Positions 9,218 through 18,445 are shown, numbered from the stretch's first letter. The stretch is DNA of 64,000 bases from Hamadaea flava (GCF_024172085.1 NZ_JAMZDZ010000001.1:744001-808000), one strand, 5' to 3'. The notes: a model not told the origin generated them from the sequence alone. Made by a program: numbers and translations.

Positions 9218-12200
9218 ATGGGCACTGACCGCGTGTCGCCGGCGCGGGATTCGCCGATTCGGGTCGAAACGGTGTATGAAAGCGAGTCCACCCGGGTGAC
9301 GCGGCTTTTCCTGCCTGGGCGCACCGTGATCCGTAAGGAGCCGTTGGGCCCAGACTGGGAGACACGGTTGCGGCACGAGGTGGGGATTCTCGCGCGGCTT
9401 CATGGTGTTGCGGGGGTTGCCCAGGTGGCAGATGTGCCGCCGTACCCCAGGTCGATCATGTTCGACGATGTTGCTGGGGTTAGCCTGGCTGAGGTACCGA
9501 TGCCGTTGGAGCACCGCGAGTTGATCAGGCTCGCTGTGGATTTGTCGGGTGCGGTGGCCAGGATGCATGGCCGAGGCGTGATGCATTTGGATCTTGGTCC
9601 GGCCAACGTGCTGCTGTGTGGGCCCGAACGCTCCGCGTGCCTGGTGGACTTCGCGTTGGCGAGTTCGTTCGCGGAGATCCGCCCGGAGTTCACGCACCAC
9701 AGCGAGATCGTGGGGACGTTGGCGTACCTTGCCCCGGAGCTGACCGGTCGTACGAGCCGGCCGGTCGATCAGCGTGCCGACTTGTACGCGTTAGGGGCGA
9801 CGCTGTACGAGCTGGCGACCGGTAGCCCGCCGTTTGGCAGCGGCGACGCGTTGCGGTTGACGCATGACCATCTCGCGCGCGTTCCGGTCGCGCCAGCCCA
9901 GGTGAATCCCGCGGTGCCTGCCGAGTTGTCCCAGATCATCATGCATCTGCTGGAGAAGGAGCCGGACCGCCGTTATCAGACGGCCGACGGACTGATCCAC
10001 GATCTGGTACAGGTGCGTGACGACCCGTCACCAGCCGGGCAGTTTCGGCTGGGGGATCATGATTTTCCGCTGCGTCTGCTGCCACCGTCTCGACTCGTAG
10101 GACGGGACAACGAGATCGCCAGGCTGGCTGCCGCGTTTGCCGAGACAGTGTCGGGGCAGAGTCGGAGCGTGCTGGTCTACGGGCCGCCGGGGGTGGGCAA
10201 AACGTCGTTGATCGACGAATTGCGGCCCGCCGTGACCGGTGCCGACGGCTGGTTTGTCACCGGCAAGTTCGATCAGTATCGGCGCGATCACGAGTCAGAC
10301 GGGGTGCTCCAGGCGTTTCGTAGCTTGGGACGACAATTGCTCGCCGAGCCAGAGGACGAACTTGCCGAACTGCGTCAGCGGTTGCTGCGTGGTCTTGGCC
10401 CCAACGCTGGTCTGGTCACCGCTGTGGTTCCGGAGTTCGCGGTGCTGCTCGACGTTGCCCCGGATCCCGGAGATCCGCTGACGGCTCAGGTCCGCGGGCA
10501 GCAGATCGCGGTGGAGACTCTGCGGGCCGTGGTGTCCCGCAAACGCCCGATGGTGTTCGTCGTCGACGACCTTCAGTGGGCCGGCCGCACCCCGCTGAGC
10601 ATCATCGACATGCTGTGGGGACAGGACAACCTCATCGACGGGCTGCTGCTGGTCGGCGCCTACCGCGAGAGCGACGTCGACGCCGCCCACCCGCTCACGG
10701 CGATGCTGGCGCGGTGGCGGCGCCAGCAGACCATGCCGGAGCAGATACGACTGACCAACCTGCCCGCAGCAAGCCAGAACACGATCGTGGCGGACATGCT
10801 TCGTCTGGACGCCGGAAAGGCGGCGGGCCTGGCCCAGGCGCTCGCACCACACACCAACGGCAACCCGTACGACACTGTGGAACTGCTCAACGCGCTGCGA
10901 CACCACGACGTCCTGACGCCACGCACCGGTCGATGGCAGTGGGACCAGGCGGCGCTCAGCCGTTACCTGGCCACCACCGACGTCTCCGACCTGCTTGCGG
11001 AGCGTACCGACGCCATGCCAGGTCCGGCGCGGGCCATGCTGCAGGCCATGGCATGTCTCGGCGGCCAGGCAGAGCTGAGCCTGCTGGCCGCTGCCACCGG
11101 CGCCCCGGCCGCCACCGTCGAGCAGCAGCTGATACCCGCCCTGGACGACGGCCTGCTCCTGCTCGGCGCCCGCGAGACGATACGGTTCCGCCACGACCGG
11201 ATCCAAGAGGCGATCCTGCGCCGATTGGGGCCTCAGCGGCAACATCGTCTGCAATTGGCGATGGCGAGACGCCTGGCCACGGTGCCCGACCTTTACGCGG
11301 TCGCCGCGCAGCAATATCTGCCGGCGCTCGACGCGATCCACGACACCGACGAACGGCACCTCGTGGCCGGACTGCTGCGCCACGCCGTCGAGCAGGCCAA
11401 ACTGGTCGCCAACCACCTCGAAGTCGAAAAGCTCCTGACCGGTGCACTGCGACTGACCGACCCGACCCAGCGCACCACCCTCATCGAGCTGCACACCGGC
11501 CGCCACGCCGCCCTCTACGGCCTCGGACGCCTCGACGAGGCCGACGAGGTCTACGCCACGATCGACACACTGTGCACGAGCACGCTGGAGCATGTTGATT
11601 CGACGCTCGTGCAGGTCAGCAGCCTGATCAATCGAAACCGCAGTCAGCAGGCGCTCGACCTCGGCCTTGCCGTTCTGCAGCAACTCGGCATCGTAGTGCC
11701 CACCTCGCAGGAGCTGCCCGGCCAGGTCGAGCGCGCCCTCGACGCGCTGCATCAGTGGCTTGACCAGAGCGACGAGACCGACGACCTGCACCGGCCGGAG
11801 ATCACCGATGCGACGCTGCTGGCGACGGCCGCACTGATCTACCAGATCCTTCCGGCGGCCTACTTCGTCGATCAGACGATGGCAACGATGGCTTGGCTGG
11901 CCTTGCAGGCACTGCGGATCTTGAAAGAACACGGTCCTGGCTCCACCCTGATCGGTCCGGCCGCGATGGTCGTGGTGGCCACGATCGCGATGCGGCAGGA
12001 CTACCGCACAGGCTATCGAGCGGGGCGGCGGATCCTGACGCTGGGCGAGGCGCGCGGGTACGAGCCAGGCACTTCCCAGGCCCGCTTCATGTTCGTCGTC
12101 ATCAGTCAGTGGTTCGAACCCCTTGAAGACTCCGCCAAACTCGGGCAACTGACGCGAGACGGACTGACCTTGGGCGGTGATCTCGCTTACGCGTCCTACA

Positions 12201-14155
12201 TGAGCCAGATCTACGTGCCGCAACTGCTCGACTGCACACCGTCGCTGGACGGCTATGCCACGACGGTCGAGTCCGCGCTGGCTTTCGCCAAACGGACCGG
12301 AAACGAGCAGGTCCGCGAGTTGCTCGAAATCTACCGATGGCTGGTGGGCCTGCTACGCGGCGACGACGGAGCCTCGGCTTCCGACGACGTGGCATCGCCG
12401 CGACGGTACCCCAACAACCAGTCCGCGGTAGTCCACGCACACGTCAACCGCGCGCTGGCCGCGTCGTTGTTCGGCGACCAGACGGCGCTGGCCGAGCACA
12501 CCACGGCGGTAATGCCGCTGCTCCCCGCTATCGTGGGCACATACCCCACAGCGGTGGCCCACGTTCTGCGGGCGTTGGCCCTCGCCGGCCGGATTCGCGC
12601 GACGCCAGGCGACGAACACATCGCTCTCCTGGCCGAGTTGGACGAGGTGATCGACTGGTTGGCCGCACGCGCCACCGACGCCCCGTTCAACTTTATGCAG
12701 TTGTTGCGGCTGGCCGAGGCCGAGCGGGCCTGGGCTGTGGGCGACTTCCGGGTCGCTCTGCGCGCCTTCGACGCGGCGCAACGAGAGGCATCTGCCCGCC
12801 AACGCCCCTGGCATCGTGCCCTGATCTTCGAGCGTGCGGCACAGTTCCACCTGGCCGATGGCATGGACCACACCGCATACGGCCTACTCGCCGAGGCACG
12901 CCACGAATACGAGATGTGGGGCGCCACGGCGAAGGTCGACGACCTCGACTGGGCCTACCCGGCACTGCAAAAGTCACCACCCGACGCACCGGCGACTGCC
13001 CGGAATCAGCCGGGCGACGGCGCCGCGCGCCGCAGATCTGCCGTCATGACCGGCACGATCAATCTGCTCGGCGTACTCTCCGCCTCTCGGGCATTGAGTT
13101 CCCAGACCACCGTTGACGGCCTACGAACCCGGGTCGTCGACGTGCTCAGCGCGATGACCGGCGCCACCGACGTCCATCTGCTGCTGTACAGCGACGACCG
13201 GAAAGATTGGCTGCTCACCACACCAGGCACAACCGGCGACGGCGACGGCGACGGCTCAATCCCCCTCGACACAGCCGCTCGACAACGAATGATACCAATA
13301 TCTGTGATTCGATACGCCGAGCGCATCCGCGAACCTCTGGTGGCCAACGACGCCGAGCGAGACGATCGATTCGCCCGCGATCCATACTTCAGAGATCTCC
13401 AGCGCTGTTCGCTCTTGGCCGTGCCGATCCTCAGCAGAGGAAAGCTGCGGGCATTGCTGCTGCTGGAGAACCGCCTCATCCACAACGCGTTTTCCACCCA
13501 GCGGCTCGACGGCGTCATGCTGATCGCCGGCCAGCTGGCCGTCTCGCTCGACAACGCGATGGTCTACTCGTCGCTGGAGCGCAAAGTCGCCGAACGCACC
13601 GACCAACTCGCGCTCGCCAACGCCAGGCTCGAGCTCCTCAGTATCACCGACCCGCTCACCGGAGTGGCCAACCGGCGCCGGCTCGAAGAGGTGCTCACCG
13701 CCGAGTGGAACATGGGGCAGGACCGTTCCGGGGCACCCGTCGTCCTAGCGATGATTGACATTGATCACTTCAAACTCTACAACGATCACTATGGACACGC
13801 CTCGGGCGATCGCTGCCTGCAGCGCGTCGCCCACCAGCTCACCCGGGCAGCGGACACGACTGACCTGGTGGCACGCTACGGCGGCGAGGAGTTCGCCGTC
13901 GTGATGCCAGACACCGACATTGCCACCGGGCTCCGAAAAGCCGAACGGATACGCAACGCCGTCATGGAACTCGCCGAACCACACACCTTGACAGCCGCCG
14001 AGATCGTCACAGTCAGCATCGGAATCGCAGCCGTGACACCGGCACCGGACAACACGGCAGAAGAACTCATCGAGATGGCCGACGTCGAGCTGTACCGCGC
14101 CAAACGCAGTGGCCGCAACCAAGTACGAGCCGCCCCACACCGCGCCCCTGAATGA
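9218..14155 (+). CDS. Giant signalling protein: Ser/Thr kinase-like - AAA ATPase - helical repeats - GAF - GGDEF
   Basis: About 1645 residues, counted from ATG 9218 (GGGG 7 bases upstream; a GTG at 9176 is an alternative start). Order: kinase-like domain 15-270 (Lys40, HLDLGPAN at 123-130, DFA at 144-146, APE at 172-174); AAA/NACHT-like ATPase from about 290 (Walker A GPPGVGKTS at 322-330, Walker B VFVVDDLQW); a long TPR-like helical region; GAF domain about 1270-1430; a coiled coil; GGDEF domain with GGEEF at 1555-1559. It resembles the HstK-type kinase-AAA-GAF-histidine kinase proteins of cyanobacteria and other bacteria, but the output is a diguanylate cyclase. The inhibitory RxxD site is not at its usual place before GGEEF. 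It probably converts a cytoplasmic signal into c-di-GMP. No membrane helices seen. It stands alone, followed by a hairpin. Confidence 0.93.
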   Translation: MGTDRVSPARDSPIRVETVYESESTRVTRLFLPGRTVIRKEPLGPDWETRLRHEVGILARLHGVAGVAQVADVPPYPRSIMFDDVAGVSLAEVPMPLEHRELIRLAVDLSGAVARMHGRGVMHLDLGPANVLLCGPERSACLVDFALASSFAEIRPEFTHHSEIVGTLAYLAPELTGRTSRPVDQRADLYALGATLYELATGSPPFGSGDALRLTHDHLARVPVAPAQVNPAVPAELSQIIMHLLEKEPDRRYQTADGLIHDLVQVRDDPSPAGQFRLGDHDFPLRLLPPSRLVGRDNEIARLAAAFAETVSGQSRSVLVYGPPGVGKTSLIDELRPAVTGADGWFVTGKFDQYRRDHESDGVLQAFRSLGRQLLAEPEDELAELRQRLLRGLGPNAGLVTAVVPEFAVLLDVAPDPGDPLTAQVRGQQIAVETLRAVVSRKRPMVFVVDDLQWAGRTPLSIIDMLWGQDNLIDGLLLVGAYRESDVDAAHPLTAMLARWRRQQTMPEQIRLTNLPAASQNTIVADMLRLDAGKAAGLAQALAPHTNGNPYDTVELLNALRHHDVLTPRTGRWQWDQAALSRYLATTDVSDLLAERTDAMPGPARAMLQAMACLGGQAELSLLAAATGAPAATVEQQLIPALDDGLLLLGARETIRFRHDRIQEAILRRLGPQRQHRLQLAMARRLATVPDLYAVAAQQYLPALDAIHDTDERHLVAGLLRHAVEQAKLVANHLEVEKLLTGALRLTDPTQRTTLIELHTGRHAALYGLGRLDEADEVYATIDTLCTSTLEHVDSTLVQVSSLINRNRSQQALDLGLAVLQQLGIVVPTSQELPGQVERALDALHQWLDQSDETDDLHRPEITDATLLATAALIYQILPAAYFVDQTMATMAWLALQALRILKEHGPGSTLIGPAAMVVVATIAMRQDYRTGYRAGRRILTLGEARGYEPGTSQARFMFVVISQWFEPLEDSAKLGQLTRDGLTLGGDLAYASYMSQIYVPQLLDCTPSLDGYATTVESALAFAKRTGNEQVRELLEIYRWLVGLLRGDDGASASDDVASPRRYPNNQSAVVHAHVNRALAASLFGDQTALAEHTTAVMPLLPAIVGTYPTAVAHVLRALALAGRIRATPGDEHIALLAELDEVIDWLAARATDAPFNFMQLLRLAEAERAWAVGDFRVALRAFDAAQREASARQRPWHRALIFERAAQFHLADGMDHTAYGLLAEARHEYEMWGATAKVDDLDWAYPALQKSPPDAPATARNQPGDGAARRRSAVMTGTINLLGVLSASRALSSQTTVDGLRTRVVDVLSAMTGATDVHLLLYSDDRKDWLLTTPGTTGDGDGDGSIPLDTAARQRMIPISVIRYAERIREPLVANDAERDDRFARDPYFRDLQRCSLLAVPILSRGKLRALLLLENRLIHNAFSTQRLDGVMLIAGQLAVSLDNAMVYSSLERKVAERTDQLALANARLELLSITDPLTGVANRRRLEEVLTAEWNMGQDRSGAPVVLAMIDIDHFKLYNDHYGHASGDRCLQRVAHQLTRAADTTDLVARYGGEEFAVVMPDTDIATGLRKAERIRNAVMELAEPHTLTAAEIVTVSIGIAAVTPAPDNTAEELIEMADVELYRAKRSGRNQVRAAPHRAPE

Positions 14156-14493
14156 ACGGCACGCCGACACCGGACCGCCGACCGCAGGGGCAGCCGGAAT
14201 GCACGCCGAAGGTCCCAGCCTAGCGGGAGGCAATGCTGACGACGCCCCGTTTCGCGGGAACCCCGTCGCCACGGCATCCAGGCCGCCAGCCTGCGAAACC
14301 CGCAGGCCCACAGCTGCCCGGCGGCTTTTGACGTCGTGTGACCTATCGACGCCGCGCCGGGCTGCCGGAAAATAGTGAGAGTGCCGGCATGTCGCGGAGT
14401 GGCCGCGTTCGGTGTGTCAGGCGAGGGGTAGGAACGAGGCTACCCTCGCTTGCTGAAGATCAGCAGGGATGACGTTAGTCCTGTTCAGCGCGT

Positions 14494-14547
14494 GCCCGCT
14501 CACCGGCTTGGCCGCCATTCCAGACGGGCCAAACCGGCGAGCGGGGC
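14494..14547. terminator. Hairpin between convergent genes (bidirectional terminator)
   Basis: A near-perfect 19-20 bp inverted repeat (14494-14513 with 14527-14547) sits 12 bp from the stop of erm, which is convergent with the kinase-GGDEF gene. It probably serves erm and possibly both genes. The rest of 14156-14558 shows no gene. Confidence 0.7.
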
Positions 14548-14558
14548 AATCGCTCGCC

Positions 14559-15371
14559 TCAGCGCTGCAGGGAGGTGAAGAGCGTGACCCACTGATCGGG
14601 ATGAACGAACGCCACCACCGCGTCACGGCCGATGCCCGCCCGGTCGAAGGCCGCACCCACCCCGCCGTAGTGCCGGTCGAGCGAGGCGTATAACGAGCCG
14701 CCAACGCCGGAAAAGCCCAGCTCCACCAGTTCCTGCCACGCACCGCCATTGTCGATGAGAGGTTCGGGCCGGCGCTCGATCCGCAGGATCGCCGAATCAA
14801 CGGAAGGGACGGGCCTGAAACTCTCCCTGCCTATCCTGCCGAGCAGGCCCCACGAGAACCACGGCCAGCTTTCCACCGTCACCAGGCTCCACCTGCCGAA
14901 GTCGCCGCTGCGCTTGCGGGCGTATTCCAACTGGGTGACCAGGGTGGCGGAGGTCAGCTCTGACGCCCTCAGGCACCAGTTGACGATCGATGAGGTGATC
15001 GAGTACGGAATGTTCCCAACGACCGCGAACGGCTCGCTCGGTGGCCGCGTCGCGGTGAAGTCATCCCTGACGATCTTCAGCTTGGTCGTGGCTTTGAGCT
15101 TGGCCACCAGGAGCGGGTCTACCTCGTAGCCCACGACCTCGGCGCCCGCTCTAGCTAGCGCCATCGTGAGCACTCCCTCACCGGCGCCGGGCTCCAGCAC
15201 CAGGCCACTCGGCCGCGCCGCCTTGACCAGCAACTCTATGGCATGCCGGTCGACCAGGAAGTTCTGCGAGAGCTTACGCCGCGCCCGATCTTTGGGCGTA
15301 CGACCGCCACCGCCGTTCCTGACCTTCTTCTGGGTGTGCGAAAAGTTTCCGTGCGCGAAGTTTTGCGCCAC
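14559..15371 (-). CDS. erm: Erm-family 23S rRNA (adenine-N6) methyltransferase
   Basis: It dimethylates the macrolide-site adenine (A2058, E. coli numbering) of 23S rRNA, giving MLS resistance. The 270-residue product has LSQNFLVD (35-42), the SAM motif I LEPGAGEG (59-66) and the catalytic NIPYSIT (120-126), with typical Erm spacing. The GTG start at 15371 has GAAAGGG about 8 bases upstream. The N-terminal about 33 residues are Gly/Arg/Lys-rich as in several actinomycete Erm proteins. Upstream lies a short leader peptide frame with an Arg-Leu-Arg motif and inverted repeats, suggesting translational induction. The neighbouring decayed DrrAB-like exporter genes suggest a former resistance locus. 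Confidence 0.93.
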   Translation of the reverse strand: MAQNFAHGNFSHTQKKVRNGGGGRTPKDRARRKLSQNFLVDRHAIELLVKAARPSGLVLEPGAGEGVLTMALARAGAEVVGYEVDPLLVAKLKATTKLKIVRDDFTATRPPSEPFAVVGNIPYSITSSIVNWCLRASELTSATLVTQLEYARKRSGDFGRWSLVTVESWPWFSWGLLGRIGRESFRPVPSVDSAILRIERRPEPLIDNGGAWQELVELGFSGVGGSLYASLDRHYGGVGAAFDRAGIGRDAVVAFVHPDQWVTLFTSLQR

Positions 15372-15440
15372 AGCAAAAGCCCTTTCGGGTCCTCGAGATG
15401 AGTGGGATCTCGACGGGCCCTGGGCTCGCGTCCTGCGAAG

Positions 15441-15494
15441 CTAGCGAGCCAGAGCCCAGCTGCTGCGCAGACGAATGAAACATATGCAGTACAT
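15441..15494 (-). CDS. Putative Erm leader peptide (17 aa) with RLR motif
   Basis: A minus-strand frame starting with ATG at 15494 reads MYCICFIRLRSSWALAR and stops with TAG, 69 bp before the erm start. Arg8-Leu9-Arg10 matches the +x+ (RLR) motif at which macrolide-bound ribosomes stall in known Erm leaders such as ErmDL. Just after it lie inverted repeats (GGGCTC/GAGCCC and CGAGAT/ATCTCG) and then the erm ribosome site. No ribosome site precedes the ATG, but a promoter fits a leaderless start. Inference from position and motif only. Confidence 0.6.
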   Translation of the reverse strand: MYCICFIRLRSSWALAR

Positions 15495-15530
15495 GCGATC
15501 ACTCTAGGAAGGATCTGCTGAAGTTGCGAA
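15495..15530 (-). promoter_or_regulatory. Candidate promoter for leaderless erm leader transcript
   Basis: On the minus strand a -35-like TTCGCA (15525-15530), an 18-bp spacer and a -10-like TAGAGT (15501-15506) end 6 bases before the leader-peptide ATG. Transcription would start at or next to the A of that ATG, as in leaderless actinomycete genes. Confidence 0.45.
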
Positions 15531-15604
15531 GCCTTTTCCACTGAGATTCGTCGCACCGGCGGGCGACGACCATTCAGGATCCTGATCACAGGTGGGAGCC
15601 GCCC

Positions 15605-15938
15605 GTTGCTCAACAGCGACAGCGGGTGAAGCAGCGCCTGGGTGACGCCGAGTACGGCACCGGGCGACTTCATGGCCAGCACCAGCGTCGTCCAGAGCCA
15701 GCACAGGCTGATGCTGAAGACGACGAGCAGCACCGCAGCAGCCAGGCCGAAGGCGTTGCCGCCGGGGCGGAATCCGAGCGCGAGGCCGAGTCCGACCACC
15801 ACCGTGGAGGCGAGTGCGTATCGCACGGCGTCGCTGAGCGTCGCCCCAACGAGGGGCGGCGGGCAGGATCGACAGCGTGCGGTACCGGTCGAACGCGTCG
15901 CTGGCGAGGTCTGTGCTCAGTGCGACCCCGGCGGCGCC
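15605..15938 (-). pseudogene. DrrB-like ABC-2 permease fragment
   Basis: Minus-strand frames read TDLASDAFDRYRTLSILPA and then, after a single-base frameshift near 15845, VGATLSDAVRYALASTVVV followed by hydrophobic helices and WTTLVLAMKSPGAVLG. This is the middle of a daunorubicin-resistance type (DrrB) ABC-2 permease. N-terminal and C-terminal parts are missing. It is joined directly to the tail of the ATPase partner, so the two genes were fused by a deletion. Confidence 0.8.
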
Positions 15939-16030
15939 CTGGGCGATGAGCTTGCCGTGGTCGATGACGGCGATGCGGTCGGCCCGTCGAGGTATTGCGC
16001 TATCAGCAGCACCGTAGCGCCCTCCGCGAG
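15939..16030 (-). pseudogene. DrrA-like ABC transporter ATPase fragment
   Basis: LAEGATVLLIAQYLD and, in another frame, [17 protein letters not shown] correspond to the region after Walker B and the H-loop of a DrrA-type ATPase ([21 protein letters not shown] in intact relatives). About 10 residues between the two blocks, including the switch histidine region, are lost. One end abuts the IS110 remnant, the other the permease fragment. Confidence 0.75.
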
Positions 16031-16630
16031 CTGATTGTTGGCGATCGTCCATAATGCACTGCTCGACTGGGCTGACGCCGCGAAGGGTGGCGAACGCGGC
16101 CTCGCTGCCCAACCGGTCGGGATTGTCCCCGGCGGTGGACAGCAGCTGGGCCGCGGTGACGGGTCCGATGCCAGGCCGGGTGAGCAGTCGGGACGCGGTC
16201 TGCCGGACCAGCGCCTCGACCTGAGCAGTGTTGGCCCGGACCGCGGCGTCGAGGAACTGCCAGCGGCGGGCCTACGCCGACAGGCGAGGCTGGTGCCGGC
16301 GGCACCGACCAGCGCGGCGAAGGCGGTGGCGAGCTCATCGACGCGCCGACGGTCAAGCCGTGCGCGCTGCCGGTCCTCGATCTCGAGGATGAGGCAGCGT
16401 AGCTGCCGTTCGGCCTGGGTGCGCGGCTTTGTTGCACCGCGGTGGACGACCAGCAGCGCCCGCAACTGCCCACCGGCGCCGGAGCGGGTCTTCGGGGTGG
16501 CGCTGGCGTCGCCGGGTAGGAGTGCGCGGGCCGCATCGCCCGCGTCAACCGGATCGAACTTGCCGCGACGGCGCCGTGCGGCGCGGTGGGGCCGGTTGAC
16601 TTCGAACACCCCCCGAAGACAAGCCCTACC
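16031..16630 (-). pseudogene. IS110-family transposase remnant, frameshifted
   Basis: Blocks typical of IS110 transposases appear in order but in different frames: VFEVNRPHRAARRRRGKFDPVDA, LRALLVVHRGATKPRTQAE, then LTRPGIGPVTAAQLLS-type sequence, GSEAAFATLRGVSPVEQ, and ALWTIANNQ. At least one frameshift (near 16270) and a deletion before ALWTIANNQ make it non-functional. The N-terminal catalytic part is poor. Its end coincides with the DrrA-like fragment, suggesting recombination at this point. Confidence 0.8.
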
Positions 16631-16760
16631 TGCACCGGAGCCTGCGCCTGAAGCTGACCTACGCCACAGAAACACAAACGGTGCACACCAATATTGATCT
16701 TGGCGAACACCGTCACGCCCCGACGCACGGCCGGGCCGGGCAGCTGGTCGGTGCCGTCGG

Positions 16761-17180
16761 CTACACCGGCGGGCCGGCGGGCACCACGCCGAGTTGCTGC
16801 ATGAGGGTCAGCATGTCCGCGACGCCCCAGTGCTCGCTCAGCCGGCCCGCCTCATCGAACTTCATGATGTCGATGAGCTGTATCGTCATGGACTTGCCGG
16901 TTGCCGGCACCCCCATGAAATCGCCACGATGCGTCGCCGTGGCGGTCACCCGCGCGACAGCCTTGTCGCCGCTCGCGACGAGGTCCTCGACATCCATCCG
17001 CATGTCGGGGAACGCGGTCAGCAGGGCCCGGAAATACTCCAGCGTCCCCTGCTTGGTAGGAGCCAAGCCTGGCAGGTCCTCATGCTCGACGAAGTCGTCT
17101 GCCAGCAGGTCGCCGAACCCTTCAAGGTTCCCCACGTTGATCAGCTCATATGCCTTGCGCGTTGTCATCGTGTTGTCCAC
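16761..17180 (-). CDS. SnoaL-like ester cyclase/polyketide cyclase family protein
   Basis: The 139-residue product has the SnoaL-like fold: N-terminal helix (AYELINVGNLEGFGDLLADDFVEHED), GTLEYFRALLTAFPDMRMDVEDLVASGDKAVARVTATATHRGDFMGVPATGKSM, and the closing strand with FDEAGRLSEHWGVADML. Members include polyketide cyclases and many proteins of unknown reaction; no polyketide genes are nearby, so a generic hydrolase/isomerase-like role is all that can be said. The GTG at 17180 follows a G-rich ribosome site; an ATG four codons later is possible. Confidence 0.86.
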   Translation of the reverse strand: MDNTMTTRKAYELINVGNLEGFGDLLADDFVEHEDLPGLAPTKQGTLEYFRALLTAFPDMRMDVEDLVASGDKAVARVTATATHRGDFMGVPATGKSMTIQLIDIMKFDEAGRLSEHWGVADMLTLMQQLGVVPAGPPV

Positions 17181-17328
17181 TGTTGCCCCCGTCGCACCTG
17201 TAGCGGCTGTACGCTCCGATCGTATTCCGTCCGGTACGCCAGCCGGGCCGGAACGTCCGGGGTTGACCTGCGTGTTTGCTTCGGCGGCGAAGGCGGTGCC
17301 CGCGACGACCGCTGCTTTGCCACTGGAA

Positions 17329-17756
17329 TCAACGCAGGGCGAAGCGCTGCTTTGCGATCTGTGGAACGGGTGTCGTGGCCAGGCCTGAGCTGTCGATCAG
17401 CTCATCGATGCTGCCGGGAAGGTGCCATGTCAGTCGCCGTCCACACCGCGTGATGGCTTGTAGCTGGTCGTCTGCTGGCCATGACACGTGGACGATCCAC
17501 ACGTCGGCGTCACCCGGCGCGACGAAACTGAATTGGACGGATGGGGCGCCATCGGGCTCGATGACAGCCAGCGGGACCATGTGTGTAGCCGACCACAAGT
17601 AGATAAGGTGTTCGCTTGTCGCGGCGGCAAGGATTGCGCGTCGGGCGACCAGGCGAGGATCTTGGGCGCCGATGGGGGGCCGATCCACGTTGTGATTGTC
17701 GTGGGCGTAAGTGGTTGCACTAACGCGATGGCTCCATTGCAGAGTGCCACCGCCAC
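17329..17756 (-). pseudogene. WD40-repeat protein fragment with frameshift
   Basis: One minus-strand frame starts MAVALCNGAIALVQPLTPTT and WSPDAQSL, typical of a beta-propeller blade; after a shift near 17620 the next frame continues EHLIYLWSATHMVPLAVI and VWIVHVSWPADDQLQAITR with LTWHL. This fits the last blades of a bacterial WD40 protein, whose N-terminal part is missing. The upstream edge lies near the ISL3 remnant, which may have cut the gene. Confidence 0.55.
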
Positions 17757-17874
17757 CTTCGAACTGTGGGTCTGTCAAGATAACGGCTCTGGATCTCTTT
17801 CGGTGGTGACCGTGGGCAATTGCCGTCTGTCCATATTAGATACTGGTGCTGGTGTGATGCTGATCAGCTTGCGA

Positions 17875-18438
17875 GCATTGTGTTCGCAGGGTTGTCTCCG
17901 CTGGTGATCGCAGACGTGACGGATGAGGGTGACTGGACACGGGTTCGTGCGCGGACGCCGGACGCGGCAATGTGCCGGGACTGCGGCGCCCGTGCAGTGC
18001 GGGTGCACGGCTATCACGAGCGGACGCTGCGGGATGTGCCCGTAACGCGCGCCGGGTTCAGGTCGTGGTGCGGGTACGCCGATGGATCTGCCCGACCTAC
18101 GGCTGCCGCCAGACCTTCCGCGAGCAGATCCCCGGCGTCCTGGAGCACCGCCAGCGACGCACGACCCGCCTGACGGCCCAGATCGGCGCGGTCGCGCGGG
18201 AACTGGCCGGGCGCGGCACCGCCCGGCTTCTGCCGGCGCTGGCGATGCCCTTGTCCCGTCACACCGCCGTACGGACGCTGCTGCGTACGCCCGTTGGCGA
18301 GCAACAGATTCCGCGGGTTCTCGGTGTGGATGACTTCGCGTTGCGACGACGGCACCGCCACGCCACGATCTTGATCCCGCCCCAGGCCCCGTGGCGCCAG
18401 CAGAAGCGCGCATACAACCCGCAGATGCGTCACAGGTT
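17875..18438 (+). pseudogene. ISL3-family transposase, truncated and frameshifted
   Basis: Frame 1 gives VFAGLSPLVIADVTDEGD, a Cys pair (CRDCG) and VRVHGYHERTLRDVPV; after a shift near 18040 the next frame gives VVVRVRRWICPTYGCRQTFREQIPG, LSRHTAVRTLL and VLGVDDFALRRRHRHATILI, the start of the DDE domain (first Asp in VDDFA). The remaining two-thirds of the transposase are absent, so it cannot act. It is convergent with the maleylpyruvate isomerase-like gene. Confidence 0.85.
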
Positions 18439-18445
18439 CGCGTTT

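Noticed and set aside
8582-9700. Upstream extension of the small monooxygenase-like gene
   Set aside because: A good ribosome site and ATG at 8581 define the start; the extension runs through the inverted repeat and opposes the kinase gene.
10295-12223. Long open frame (642 codons) on the minus strand
   Set aside because: It lies fully antisense to the kinase-AAA gene, whose motifs are clear on the plus strand; GC-rich DNA produces such shadows. No family pattern.
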